64,000 nt of DNA from Lutjanus erythropterus (GCA_020091685.1 CM034597.1:6024532-6088531), one strand, 5' to 3'. Shown: positions 12,085-23,982, counted from the first letter of the stretch. The notes: generated from the sequence alone by a model not told the origin. A program made the numbers and translations.

Positions 12085-12300
12085 TTTCAAATGTAATTTT
12101 TTGGTGCTTTGAGCACCACAAGCTGAGTGCCATCTAGTTCCATTATACTGGAGAGAAGGCAGGCGTCACTACATCCGATATCTCCAAAACTCTGCAACTC
12201 ACTCCAGAACTATCTGGATGGATAAATAGCTCTACATGCCAGAGGAAAAATATGTTTTTGTGATTTTGTGGTGAACTGTTCCTTTAAACTTTAGAAGTGC
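12085..12300 (+). repeat. Interspersed repeat family F6, copy 2
   Basis: Same family as 9738-9925, opposite orientation. Runs from GGTGCTTTGAGCACCACAAG through AGTGCCATCTAGTTCC, ATATCTCCAAAACTCTGCAA and GGATGGATAAATAGCTCTAC to the end word GTGAACTGTTCCTTTAA. Confidence 0.65.
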
Positions 12301-12439
12301 AATATGACAATGTATGCTTTAAAGTCAGACAACACAACCATGGGAAGGTTTTGCACAGTTCACAAGTCCTCTCTGTTAACCTGTGTCAAACTGTTCATGG
12401 ATTTTTAATCCTGCCACAGACCTGTTTAATACAGTAGCA

Positions 12440-12827
12440 CACTAACAGGATTGGTGATGTTAACCCCCCCCCGGGGACATGGCGGTTGCCAGCTGTTCCA
12501 TCCCCCTGGCGGCGGGTCAGCACACACAGGGCCACTGATGGGTGGAGCAGGGTGGGAGGGGATGCCTGGAAAGTGAGAGGATCTTCTTAGCTTAGTGCAG
12601 ATTGCCGCAGCGAGAGGACGAGAGGGATGCTGAGCCCGAAGGTGCTTTAACAACAACACGGATCGGAGGATTGGATATTTGACACAGCGTCCCATCCAGC
12701 CCTGGAGCGTTTCTTCATTCCCACTCTTTCTGGCTTCTGTTTTCACCCTCACACCTGGGTCTGAGGCTTTGGCGTGGGCACATTTATGGGTTGCTGGTAG
12801 GACGCGGGACAGGCGACGCAGGACACG
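12440..12827 (+). promoter_or_regulatory. CpG-richer segment: probable promoter and 5' UTR of slc1a7
   Basis: From about 12440 to 12970 the base composition changes sharply from AT-rich surroundings to GC-rich with many CpGs (CCCCGGGG, GGCGGCGGGT, GCCGCAGCGA, GGACGCGGGACAGGCGACGC). It sits immediately 5' of the first coding exon, as a vertebrate promoter or 5' UTR should. No clear TATA box was seen and the transcription start cannot be placed. An upstream ATG at 12786 is in frame with the coding start but is closed after four codons by TAG at 12798-12800, giving a minimal upstream ORF if it is transcribed. A non-coding exon further upstream cannot be excluded. Confidence 0.45.
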
Positions 12828-12968
12828 ATGGCCGTGGCTTTGGACGCAGTGTGGGTGAGGGTGAAGAACGTGTGCAAGCAGAATGGGCTCCTCATCATGT
12901 CGGTGATGGCTGTGGTCATCGGGTGTCTTTTGGGATTCTTTCTGAGGACACGGCGCCTCACAGAGCAG
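12828..12968 (+). CDS. slc1a7: Excitatory amino acid transporter 5 (SLC1A7), coding exon 1
   Basis: EAAT5 is a plasma-membrane Na+-dependent glutamate transporter with a large glutamate-gated chloride conductance, known mainly from retinal photoreceptors and bipolar cells. This exon encodes 47 residues in phase 0, from ATG to a CAG codon followed by the donor GTCAGT. Residues 16-20 (CKQNG) and 21-39 form the pre-TM1 segment and TM1 (LLIMSVMAVVIGCLLGFFL), followed by basic RTRRL. This is very close to the remembered human EAAT5 start (VCRRNGLLIL, GCLLGFFLRTRRL) and less like EAAT1-4. The start is favoured by A at -3 and G at +4, and by an in-frame TAG 10 codons upstream that rules out an N-terminal extension. 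Teleosts carry slc1a7a and slc1a7b; which one this is cannot be decided here. Continues in exon 2 at 43691. Confidence 0.93.
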
Positions 12969-13639
12969 GTCAGTCTGTCTCCTCCCCTTGACCCAGAGTG
13001 ACGTCATGCAGACACAAGAAGAGCTTTGGGAGAGATTCTTTCTCCTGTGCCTCAAACACATGCTTTATTCTTTTCACATTCATATTAGGCTGTGATTTAG
13101 GGTCACTGAGACATTACTGAATATTAGAATTTTGCAAAGATGTAAGTACTGCACATAAAAAAAATATTTATTCTTACTTGAGTCATTCCACTTAATGCTT
13201 ATTTAAACTCACTTTCCTTCAGGGTAACAAGTATTTATTTAAAAGCTATAACTATTACTTTTCAGATAAAGATTTTACATAGAGACTGTGTAAGCTTGTT
13301 CAAATTTTAACCAACCTTTTTGGGAACAACTTGTGTTGTTGTGGCTGCAAGTTCCTCCAGCAGAGAGATATTTGCCTAACTCACCTCCTCACATGGATTC
13401 GTTTAAATAAAGGTTTGGAGGCTCAAACAGGTCACAATCTCCACTATGTCACAAAAAAATTATTATATGTGGAATAAGAAAAAAAAAAATCCTATACATT
13501 TGTTTTGCATTTGTCATCTGACGACTGCTCAGACTTATCTGGTGAGCCAGTGGAAGGGCCTGGGCCCTGGATTGGAAACCACTAGACCAGCTGATTGTAT
13601 ATAAAGTAGTTAAAACCAGCTCCAGCTTGAGTAACTACA

Positions 13640-13850
13640 CCAGTGAAATCCTGCTTAAACACTGATGCATCTAATAATCTCATATCCGTCCCAGTGGTAC
13701 TTCTACTTTAGATACTTTTGCCATTTTGCTGATGATACTGATGTACTTTTAAATTCAGGACTTGTACTTGTAACAGAGTATTTGAACACATGTATTGGTG
13801 CTTTTACTTGAGTAAAGGATACCTTACTGGTGGTACTTCATCCACTGTAA
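13640..13850 (-). repeat. Fish repeat with TTTACTTGAGTAAAGGAT end
   Basis: Contains GGTACTTCTACTTTAGATAC, TGTACTTTTAAATTCAGGAC and CTTTTACTTGAGTAAAGGAT, words of a very common teleost repeat whose ends read (A)GTGGTGGAAAAAGTACTC or close variants. The same terminal words precede the TTGTTACATC arrays at 19.0, 53.2 and 61.8 kb, so it is probably a relative without the array. Confidence 0.5.
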
Positions 13851-14311
13851 TTCTGAATATGATTCTTCACCTTCCAGGCAGCCATAGCTGTCAATTCACG
13901 TCATTACATTAAGAAAAAGTCAAATTATAGACTTATAAATTGCTCAGGCAATATATCAATTAACATCACATTGGCTATTATTTCAAAAGATAACCATGCA
14001 TTAGTTGACTTTTATACCACAGTGACATGAATTTAAAAAGACAATAGAACTGTCTGGAGGATAAGAAAAGATGCACTTAGGTGATGAGGGACAAAATCCA
14101 CCATCCTCATATGCACAAAAAAAAAAGAAAAAAAAAAAAAGTTGATATACGGCTTCAGCAGTAGGAGTTAATTAATATCTTCTGAGTTTTTTTGTACAAA
14201 ATTCCATTTTTGTGCTACCCTGATCCCTCCACTGCAGCTCAGCCAGTAAGCACTGTCAGTGGAAACATTTTGCACTAAAAAGACTAACTTTGGGAGAAAC
14301 CAGATTTAATT

Positions 14312-14700
14312 CTGTCACACTGAAGAAACATTATTCAAGACTGTTGCACTGAAGTGGTCATATTCTATCCTGTCACACTGAGAATACCCTTTTCAGTCCT
14401 GCTGCACTGAAGATACCCTATTTAACCCTGTAACATTTAAGATACCCTAATCCATCCTGACCCACTGAAGACACCCTATTCCATTCTGTCACATTGAAGA
14501 TACCCTATTTCATCCTGTGGTACTGAAGATACCCAATTCAACCCTGCCACCTTGAAGATACCAATCCCATCCTATCACTCTGAAGATACCCACTTCAGTA
14601 AGCCAGTGGCAATGAAGATACCCACTCCATCTTGTTGCACTGACAATTCCAGTCCTGTCACATGGAAGATACCCCATTCACTATTGTCACATGAAGGATT
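14312..14700 (+). repeat. 29-bp minisatellite, about 13 units
   Basis: Consensus reads CTGTCACACTGAAGATACCC followed by TATTCAACC or TATTCCATC. The first eight units are each exactly 29 bases (14312, 14341, 14370, 14399, 14428, 14457, 14486, 14515); later units vary from 23 to 31. Units differ from one another by a few substitutions. An open frame across the right half is a by-product of the repeat. Confidence 0.9.
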
Positions 14701-17700
14701 TGAATGGCTGAGACTGATGAAGCCTTGTGCTGTATAAACTTCAGATAATTCTTCAGAAGTCTTTTAAATAAATAAAATAGAGGAAACACTTTGTTAAAAT
14801 GTTTTTATGACATATAAAAACATCAAAATGACTCAGAGTTGAAAAACTTTAAATATAATAATTATTATTTCATAAATTCTGCAACCCACCTACTTGCTTC
14901 CGTGCAGATAACACAGTGCCCACGAACTAAGACATGAACTCTCTCATGTTCCACGTGCTCTGAAATTATTTTACAATTATTCTTCTGATTTGTTTGCTTA
15001 TTTTTATGCCCTTAAAGTGATTGACAAAGTTTATGCTTCTGTTTTTGATGTTTTTTGTTGTTATGTTTGACACATTTCAGGATTCACTGCTTAAAAACAA
15101 CGTTTCTGTGCTGCTGTGCCCTGCCCTGTCAAATTTTTATTATCCTTCAAACTGTCCACCTTCTATTCAGCAGGATAAAAGTGCTCTGACTTTGTTTTTT
15201 TGAAAACTTGTCAGGTGAAAAATTTCCAAAGGTCAAATATTGTCTGTCTTCGGGTCAGAGTCTAAATTCAGCAGGCACGACTCTGACATGTTAGCAAAAG
15301 CTTTCGAGTCATTCCGCCTCTGACCTCAGAACTAAACAGGAATACACAAGCTGAATTAGGCTCCAATTACTGTTTCATGCAGTGACGTGCGGCGTGTGCG
15401 TAATCGGTGTTTTGATTTATTGTAAGGTGCACAGAAATCATTAACACACAAACCCACACTGAAGGTAGTACATCACAGCTTCAGCGCGATTGCTCTTACA
15501 GCAGTGCAGCCACAAAGGAGCTTTACAGTACGGAGGGACTCCATAAACTAAATGCAGCCTTTTCTTTCCCATCACCCCTCTGACTAAAGCTCTGTCATAT
15601 TCTCAAAGAGGCCTAAAAATAACCCTTGGCTCCTTTACTCTCACAATAGGGGATTACAATCCAATCAAACAAATGCTTTCTCTAATTGTACATCAAATAA
15701 GAGTGCCTGTCAGAGTGACGCATGAAGGTGCACAGAAGGCACAGACCTTTCAGACGGAGGCCCAGGCCCCCTCTGTGTTTCAGGGTCGAGAGGGAAAGGG
15801 TGGGCAATCTGTTTGTGCGTGTGCGGGCCCGCCTGGTATTAGTGAAGTGACATAAGATGATAAGTGACTTATTTCCGTGGAGAAATGACACTGTGCAGTA
15901 GCAGAATTTTAAAGGATTAAGCCCAAATTAAAAAAAAAAAAAAGGACATTCATTAAGAACTATGGAACTTATGTAAAAGTGATCAACAGTTTCCGCACAA
16001 GAACGCTGTGCTGAGTAGAGATGCATGGATGAGTCTGTGACATAAGTCTGGATTATAGTATTAGGAGGGTCTGCGGCAGATTCACACCATCAGCTGCAAA
16101 TTTCCCAGGCAGAAGGACAAAGAATGTGAAAGACAGGGTGAAATTTAACCGTCATTAGTGAGATGAAATACCAAAATATAATGAACAGGGTTGTTTACAT
16201 TGTTTTGTCCACATAAAAGCACCCACTCAAAGATATTCAGTTTACTGTCAGAGAGGAGTAAAGAAACCAGAAAATATTCACATTTAAGAAGCTTAAATTA
16301 GAGAATATAGACTTATCAGTCAAAACAGATGCAGATTAATTTAATATCAAATAAGAATAGGTTAATCCAGTGGTTCCTAAACCCATGCCCCCCTTTCAGA
16401 AGCTGAAAAATATTTGTGACCTCCGACCCCACAGTTTTTATCAATCATTAACAATAACTGGGGCTGGAACTGATAAAAAAGGATTCAAAAGTTGGATTTT
16501 AATGAAACAAAGGTCAGTAGAACCAGCAACAAACTGTTTGAAATAAAGTTGAATGAATATGATTTATGTAGCAGAAAGAAACACATTTCTCTCCTGGTCT
16601 TCTGTTCATGTTCATTGTTAGGTTTATTAGTTTGTCCAGCTATTCTTCCTTCGTTGTGTGCAATTTAGTGATTGATTTACTGATTGATTGAATGCTCCTT
16701 AAGCACTGCTAAACTTCATTAAATAGTATTGCTGTCAGATGTGTCTCAACCAAAACATGTCAAAACTAAATGAGAATTCTGGTTTTGTGCATTTTGATCA
16801 TAACTAAGCAACCTTAAAAAGTAAAATGACTGACTCAACTCAGACACCAACTCTGTCAGGTTTTCCATCTGGTTTCATAGCAAAGACTTCGATCATTTAA
16901 ACTATATTTTCCCAGCATAACTGAACAGTAAAAATAAAGCGTTGTCCCAATTCTTAAGAATGAGTATATTACTAGAAATTTTAAGTTTAATTGACTTGAA
17001 TACATAAAACTTGCTTTTTTTGAAGTTTCATTTCGTAGCTTCCCAGAAGTGTTCCTTGTATTGTACAATTAAACTTTTGAAGAGGTACAAACATACTTAA
17101 ACATCAAAACAGTATTTTCTCTCCTACAAACATTTTTCCTTGCCTGACTTGACTGTTTCTGCAGGATGTTGCTGCATATAGGCTAAGCCCTCTAGGTTGA
17201 GTGAACAGAGGGAATCAGTGCTGTAATCGACAGTATGTCACCACTTTTTGCTCAGGGATGATTGGGAGTTTCCATTTGGAAAACCTGGAAAAGGACACAG
17301 ATGGAGTTGCCCTTTAACATCAGAGGTGTTGCTGCTTTTAGCTTTATTGTGTTTTACTGCTGTTGCCCAGTGAGACTGGACTGTTTCCAGTTCAGTCCAC
17401 AGTGGAGGCCTGGCTGTTGGAGCAGCAAGGAGGCCCACAGGTCCACCTGAGAGAGACTGATGGCATCGGGGGACAAAAACAGCTCAAATCTGTTGTCTTC
17501 ATTAAAGACTGTTGCTGCCTGCCTACACAGAAAGAGAACAGTGCACTGTGAGAGGGTAAAATGACTCTCAACATTGACTGCTGTTAATATTTTTTCCGAA
17601 GTTAAGTCCCATGATGATCCACCAGAAAGAGAAGCTGGGAAACGTTCACACCCCACCCTACACACATTTTTTAAAATCAGTCATTAACAATGATGCCAAA

Positions 17701-17924
17701 TGGAATTAATAAAAAAATTAGTTAGTTTAGTGCAGTGGTTCCCAAACCATTGGGGAGTGTGGAGCCACTGCAGGGGGGCGTGGATGACTAGGGGACAAAT
17801 ACATGAATATTATATTGAATTTCTGCAATATTCTGCCAATAGATCTCCCTAAATCTTACACACAAGACCTTGCAGCATTACTGCTTAAAGTCTGTCTAAA
17901 GAAAAAAGTTATCTGCGTAAAGGG

Positions 17925-18110
17925 CTTTTTGGATGGACCTGAAACATGGCTCGGTGACGCAACAGAGTCAAGGTCCCCCAACACTATATAAACCCCAGCA
18001 ACTGACACACGAAGGACACTGGCCCCCAGCAATGAACGTACCTTCTCAGACTCTCTCAGTCCAAATCAGCCCAGCAGTTCACTTCAGCTCACTTCAGTTC
18101 CAACAATTGT
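17925..18110 (+). repeat. Interspersed repeat family F7, copy 1 (TATA-bearing, unclassified)
   Basis: Shares ACATGGCTCG.TGACGCAACA, a CCCCCAACA.TATATAA box, a block of CACA-rich sequence, GAACGTACCTTC and TCTCAGTCCAAATCAGCCCA with the reverse complement of 37200-37485, and the same order of words with 50325-50515. The TATATAA in a fixed place suggests a promoter-bearing repeat; a solo LTR is one option, a SINE-like unit another. Looks old, with no protein. Confidence 0.5.
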
Positions 18111-18964
18111 ATATATGCATCACCCTCTCAGCCCTTCATAACACAGTCTACCTATCACAATGCCAAATGAAACTAAAGAGTTAAACAGTCCTTTTGTCCA
18201 GGTCCAGAGCTTTGAGTCCACCCACTCCATCAAGCTGACTGATTCTCTGGCATCATGACATGAAAAGTGTCATTTCCGAGTCAAATAAGCATTCAATGTA
18301 ATGAGAGACCTAGATCAGCCAGTCAGCGCCACGGGTGGGCTGCTATTAAACAGTTCTCAAGCTGTGTGCTGGAACCAACAGGGGGTAATAACAACAATGG
18401 TGAGTGCTATATACAAGATAGATCCTGCTATCAAGGCTGTTCCAAATCAATTCAGAGTGCCAATTATGACTGCACTTTGAAATCCAAACAACATATATCA
18501 GTAATATCCTTGTAACTGGGTTAGTAAAAACTCGAATCCCACCTCCCCATGGAAATCAGTAAAGAGTAATTGAGGGACTTGTGAGACACAACTTTGACAT
18601 GTAGTCCCTAAAGTAGTTTAAGCTCCAGAAATGGTGGAGCCAATTACATCTTCCTCCCCTTTCATTTTTATCTTACTTCAGAAAAATATGTGCTGTATGG
18701 CAAGAGACAGATCATTTTCTGATTCTGTTTATATTGTGCCATTATTACACATGATGTTTATTAGCTTAAAAGATAATTCCACAAGTCAGGAAAGTCACTG
18801 TTTGTCATACAACTGCTGAAAATATATTTAGATGTAATTATAAAGACGGTCATGTACGTTTTTCTCACCACAAGCTGATGTTAGACGCTGAAGCAACAAT
18901 GCCTCTGTGTTTTCGTACTTAAATGTCATACACTGAGTATACTGAGTGAGACGAGAAATGTAAT

Positions 18965-19570
18965 TCAACCAGAGGTGCACACATTCTTTACTCAAGTAGA
19001 AGTAAGTAAGATTCTGGTAAAAAGTAGAACTACTGATTCAACTTCTTTACTCAAGAAAAGTGAAAAAGTACTATGAAATGTCTATTAGTTCTATTACATA
19101 TTTTGTTGGCTTTAACAGTTTTTCATCCTGTTACATCCACTGTTACTTCGTTTTTTGTATCTTTTGTTGTGTTACATCTTTCACATCTTTCATCTTGTTA
19201 CGTCATTTTCGAATCATTACGTCTTTTACATCGTTAGGTCGTTTTTTTTTTGTTTTTTGTCGTTTGTCTTGATACATCTTTAATATAGTTTCTCATCTTG
19301 TTACGTCTTTTACGTTACATGGTCTTCCTCTGCAATCATCTCGTTTTGTCTTTTTTGTCTACGTAATTTTTTGTATTGTTGCATCTTTTACATCTTATTG
19401 TGTCATTTTTTTATCTTGTTGTGTTGTTTTTCTTCTTGTTTTGTATTTTGTGTACTTTTTTGTCTTGTTACGTCTGACATGTCTTGTTGTTTCATATTTT
19501 TACATCTTTTTAGGTCCTTTTTTTGTCTTGTTTTATCTTTTTCATCTTGACGTGGCTTTTTCTTATTATG
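18965..19570 (+). repeat. Dispersed repeat carrying a TTGTTACATC minisatellite, copy 1
   Basis: Starts with AGAGGTGCACACATTCTTTA and ACTCAAGTAGAAGTAAGTA, the end of a common fish repeat. From about 19120 it becomes a degenerate array of TTGTTACATC / TTTTACATC / GTTTTTTGTC words to about 19570. Two further copies with the same order of parts lie in intron 3. The array reads open on the + strand because it is T-rich, not because it codes. Confidence 0.8.
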
Positions 19571-20437
19571 TTATTTTAAAATGATCTTTTAAATTGACAA
19601 ACATCATTTGTGCATTTCGTGGCACACTTCAAATAGGATCCAAATATTATGTCTCTTGACAAATTGACTACTGTTAATATTTTTTTTAAGTTAGGTCACG
19701 GGGGACAATGAAAGTGGAGGGACTTCACCTCTCCATACCCGCCAACACCCATGTCTTTCACACTATGTGCCCACAGTTTGTTGTCACTGCAGACTACTGC
19801 AATGTAGAACACAAGGACAAACTCATAGGTGAGAACCTAAAAAACACAATGTAAGTTGTGTTTCCACAAAAAAAAAAAAAAATGCATTCATTTTGTGCAT
19901 TAGCAACCAGAATGGATGGCCTTTGTTTGTGTTGTGTGGTCTGTGTGCCAGATGAAGCAGTCAAGCATTAGCAAACCAAAGCAACCTACACTGCACCTGC
20001 TCTAAAAGCTGGAATAGTGTTGAAGAGGTTTGTTTGGTCTGGTGTTTTTAAATGACATTTTTTTGGAGCTTCCTCTTTACCGTGGAATATTTTTATATGG
20101 GTTTCAATGGGAGAAACATAAGTGAATTTCACTCAGTGTTCTTATACTATCAATGCTTCAGAGCGATGCTTTGCACTTTGTTCAAGTTGTCCTTGTAAAA
20201 AGAGGGAAAGCGAGTTGTGTGTATGTGTAAGACAGGCCTATTGAAGGCTCAAGGTCTGGTACTTTGAATCTAAATTTGCATTAGTCCTGAAGGATAAAAT
20301 CTTATTGTCATTCTTGCAGCACATCTGTACCTAAACAGGCAGCTTGTCCATTATTCCCAAAACAACATACATTACCAGTGGAGAGTACCAATGGTGACAA
20401 GCTTACTGGACCTTGACTACGTTTCATAGGTCACATG

Positions 20438-20891
20438 TAGGGTGACCGGGAGAGAACCGGTGAAATTTGGGACAGGAGAGTTGGGGGGCAAGTGACCTAT
20501 ACACCATTATGCACAGGTGACAGGTGTGTTAGAGTCATTTCAAATGTTGTTTCAGCAGATAAGATTGTCATTAAGCTGTACGAGCATATAAACACATTTT
20601 TAGATATTTTTATTACTAATTCCTCCACAGTTGTGGCTACATTAATTATGATAACTGAATCAGTGCAATAGACAAGTGATAATACCATATTTACAAAAAG
20701 GAACAGGTAATTTTAAATAAATAAAAGCAGGAATTATTGCCTAATATATAATTTGATACAGCACACAGACAGCACTCATTTTAGCTCGTCCATATTACTA
20801 TAATAATAATTGATTTTCAGGACAAGCAGGACAGGAAAACTGCTCAAAATTCAGGACTGTCCTGAATTTTCCAGGGCGTCTGATAACCCTA
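20438..20891 (+). mobile_element. hAT-like element with 8-bp target duplication
   Basis: The left end begins TAGGGTGACCGGGAGAG; the right end reverse-complemented begins TAGGGTTATCAGACG. The flanks are GTCACATG (20430-20437) and GTCACGTG (20892-20899), 7 of 8 identical, as expected for a hAT insertion that has aged. About 450 bp, with no transposase, so non-autonomous. Confidence 0.6.
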
Positions 20892-21720
20892 GTCACGTGA
20901 CATAACTCACATGATATTACACAGGTGGTTTACGCTGTAAAATTGTTGCAGTTTGGTTAGGTTTAGGCAAGAAAACTACTTGGTTAGGGTTAGGAAAAGA
21001 TCATGATTTGGATTAAAATAATATGTTGCAAATGTCACGTGACAACATATCTCATGTGACAAGTGTAGCTTACGTTGTAAAACGGTCGCAGTTTGGTTCG
21101 ATTTGGGCATAAAAAAGTACTTTGTTATTTTCAGCCAATAAAACTACTTGGTTAGGTTTAGCAAAAGACTGTGTTTTGGGTTAAACTAACTACATTATGT
21201 ATGTCATGTGATGAAAGTGACATCACTCACATGACGGACGTCACGTTCATAAAGACATTTTAAGCTACTCAAAGCTTTAAATAACTGTACATGTACTGTA
21301 TTTTCCACTCAGTCTCCAGGGTGAAAGTCTACTTTGTTAGGGTGAGGTAAAGATCATGGTTCGGGTTAAAATCACTACGTTATGTGTGTCACGTGACAGA
21401 AGTGACATCACTCATGCGACGGACGTCACATCCATTAACACTATTTTAAGTTACTCAACACTTTAAATAACTCTACATTTACATTTGGTCCTATGCAGGA
21501 CTCGAACTCCGGTCTCCTGGGTGAAAGTCCTGTGCTTTCTTGCTTGCTTGTTAGGGTTAGGAAAACATTGAGATTTGGGTTTAAAAAAAAACTATGTTAC
21601 ATATGTCACGTGATAGAAGTGATGCAACGGGCACTGCGTCCATAATGAAATTTATAGTAACTCAACACTTTAACTCCAGTCTCCTGGGTCCAAATCCTGT
21701 GCTTGCTTGAGCCGTCCATC
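20892..21720 (+). repeat. Tandem array of about 185-bp units with a tRNA-like B-box
   Basis: The phrase GGTTAGG..TTAG(GC)AAAAGA followed by TTTGGGTTAAAAT, ATGTCACGTGAC and GTGACATCACTCA recurs with centres near 21002, 21170, 21360 and 21555, a period of about 170-195. Two units retain a block that reads, on the minus strand, like the 3' half of a tRNA: CAGGAGACCGGAGTTCGAG with a GTTCGAGTCC B-box (near 21489-21530, degraded near 21675). The unit may therefore derive from a tRNA-type SINE. Related words (AACCTAACCAAGTGG) occur in inverted form near 28095. Confidence 0.65.
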
Positions 21721-22254
21721 CATCCAACCTCCTCCAAATGCTGACTTTCTCACTCCTTATACTTTAAGAGGACACCCACAATAAATGGACATATTAGTTG
21801 GAATAAGCTGCCTGCACTTTTGACCAATTTGCATGTTTTTCTGGTGAGGACGGGCTGTTTTCTCAATGCCAGAGCACAAACATCAACCATATGTATGTTT
21901 TTCTGCCATGGGAGCTTGAACCTTGGTGCACTGATGTTTTACTGACTAACGCTGAAGCTCTGAGGTGTTTAAGGGTCAGCAGTATCCACTATTCGTTCCA
22001 CTATTATCATAATCACTGTCAAATGTGCTCATGTTATTGTGATCCTTATGTGACCTTGGAAGTGGATTATTATTTTTTGTCTGAGCTTTTTAACCCAATT
22101 CCATGCTTTCCGTCAGTGGATACAGTTTGCTCCCCATGGAGCACTAGAGCGGGGCTAGATGGGCCTGCAGTTCCAACAAAAACAACAGCTCCACCATAGC
22201 CACACCAAGAAATTACCAGACGTTTGACACACTAAATCCTGTCTTATTTAGCTG

Positions 22255-22450
22255 CCATTAGCTGCAGTCATTTTTTTAAATTATTATTATTATTATTTTT
22301 TTTTTTACCAGTGTTTCTAATTAAAGTTCCAGGATGCTGCTATTGTGCATGTTGAATCACTTTAAAGGCTCTGCTACACTAAATAGAACAGGACCTTAAT
22401 TAGTAGCATCGGTAACACCTGTCTTTATCCTAATGTCATATCAATATGGC
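22255..22450 (+). repeat. Interspersed repeat family F8, copy 1
   Basis: Shares TGCTGCTATTGTGC.TGTTGA, TCACTT.AAAGGCTCT, GAACA.GACCT.AATTAGTA and TAACACCTGT with 28700-28900. Both copies begin near AATTAA.GTTCC. Family not identified; no coding content. Confidence 0.6.
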
Positions 22451-23524
22451 TGCCGTAAAGAAAGTTCTTTTGTAAATGCAGTGATCTTTGCACTGGAATC
22501 ACCTTGTTGAGTTCAAGATGTTCACTTCAGGTGAGATATATTTATTTAAAGGAGAAATCTGTAGTATATTTACTGTAATGACTTGCTTCTCTGGCAACAA
22601 CACTATAGCCACCCCGCTCTCTTTAGAACTTTATATTGCAGCTCTTGAGTTGTGTTTTTGTTAGCCTGTTTCACGTTAATTAGCATTCAAATCAATGCCA
22701 AATGTTTGCCGAATGAGTGAATGTCTGTTTTATGAGTTGTGAGAAATTATTACTAAACTTTTGAAAGGAGCAGATGTTTATAACGGTTAAATTGAGAAAA
22801 ATGTTAATGGAGTCTGGCAGGCAGAAGGCAGGCAGTCACTGGATTCAAACTTCAGTGTGTATTTTTAGAGAAGCAGGCTTTTGTTTTTGTGATAATGAGC
22901 TTAGCTTTGCATTGACAGACAGCCAACAGAGTTATAAACAGCTGATCAACTTACAGAGTAGGACTCGTTGCTTGTCATTGTCAAATAACAATATTGCGCA
23001 CGTCCTGCACTCCTGCAGTGTTTCTGCAGCCTGCATGAGCTTCATCGAATCTCAAGAGGAGGGGTTGGGAGCGAAGCAACTTGCTTCAACCACAGATTGT
23101 ACATTTAATAGAACTCTAACCTATTTGATATACTGTCTATGGCTTTAACTCACTATTTGGATTGCAGTTATTATTTTATCTTATTATCTTATCTTATTTT
23201 TAGGTGCACAATTGTTACATATTGCTCATTTAAGTAAACCGTTTTTCAGTTTGCTTTTGCACAACAGCAGTGTGCAAGCATCAAATCAGAGCAGCAGATT
23301 GAGACCACCTGTAACAGGTTACTGATGCACTCACTCCTCATGGCTGTTAGCCATCTGGCAGCCAAAGGAAAGACCTCAGCATCCAGCACTGAAATTGTAC
23401 GCTCTGCAAAAATGCCACAGCAAACAATACAGGAATATTCTGTTGGTAAAGATGCAACTTTTTGTAGTCATTTCTGTGTGGGGTGTTCATCAGGACACCA
23501 GATGTGTAGTTTCTCTGTTATTCT

Positions 23525-23982
23525 GCACTGTAAGATAAAAAGGTGAGAAAACTGAAACTGAAAACTCAAGATACTCCTAGTTTTTAAAATAAACCACATA
23601 AAGTTTTGGCGACCTATCATCTTTTGTTGAGATAAATTACTTTTCTTATTCAAATAAACTTGAATCTTTGAGTTCAATCTGTATTTTGAAAATTGTTCAC
23701 ACTGAGATATGAACCTGGCTTTTCATTATTTGAGTGGATGAAAATAGTTGCAACTGACAGTATTGAGTTCAGTGAGTTTACTCAGTTTTTAAAATACAAA
23801 TTTTGGAGTGTTTCTTAAATTCAGAGATTCAAGTTTACGAAGAGGGGAAGAGTAAATTATCTCTACAAACCATTATTAGTTGGTAAAGCATTTTTCAAAA
23901 CTTAAGAGTTTGAGTTGGGCTCAAAACTCAAAAACCTATCGAAGTAAGTTGTCTTGAAGCATTTTCAATTTTACAGTGTGTC
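23525..23982 (+). mobile_element. Short element with TACACTGTAA-type inverted ends, copy 1
   Basis: The left end reads GCACTGTAAGATAAAAAGG and the right end TTTTACAGTGTGTC, an inverted pair around about 450 bp. The inside is rich in AACTCAAG and GAGTTTG words like those in the copy at 60645-61169. Elements with ACACTGTAAAAAA ends are abundant in fish. No protein seen. Confidence 0.55.

Larger units (their letters stand above)
1..12440. other. Upstream intergenic region, repeat-rich, no host exon recognised
   Basis: No stretch here shows a splice-bounded exon or a recognisable host protein. The recognisable content is repeat relics, listed separately: repeat families at about 120-545, 1085-2031, 3413-3900, 7426-8695, 9230-9925, 10820-11172 and 12085-12300, hairpins at 11.7-12.0 kb, and microsatellites near 2.6, 5.0 and 6.5 kb. 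I see nothing identifiable in about 2040-2580, 2620-3410, 3900-5000, 5040-6460, 6515-7140, 8700-9230, 9930-10810 and 11180-11720. The DNA just left of the 1085 element (about 915-1080) contains GCAATT/ATCGCAATA words that suggest a second, older hAT-like relic. In human the SLC1A7 neighbours are PODN and CPT2; no exon of either was recognised here. Confidence 0.6.

Noticed and set aside
12426-13061. A 211-residue open frame on the minus strand across the slc1a7 first exon, with a second shorter one
   Set aside because: It lies antisense to a confidently identified exon and its GC-rich 5' region, where stop codons are rare in all frames. No domain or splice signal was recognised.
14312-14700. 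A CRISPR-like array
   Set aside because: Units are contiguous with no unique spacers. It is a eukaryotic minisatellite.
21489-21530. A possible tRNA gene on the minus strand
   Set aside because: Only the 3' half is tRNA-like. There is no acceptor or D-arm, and it is part of a repeated unit.
20940-21560. GGTTAGGGTTAGG words suggesting an interstitial telomeric repeat
   Set aside because: Only one or two TTAGGG-like units occur at a time, embedded in a longer tandem unit.
22774-23148. A 124-residue + strand frame without obvious repeat content
   Set aside because: No recognised domain, no splice or promoter context, and it lies in the same strand and inside intron 1 of slc1a7. Its length is within chance for this amount of DNA.
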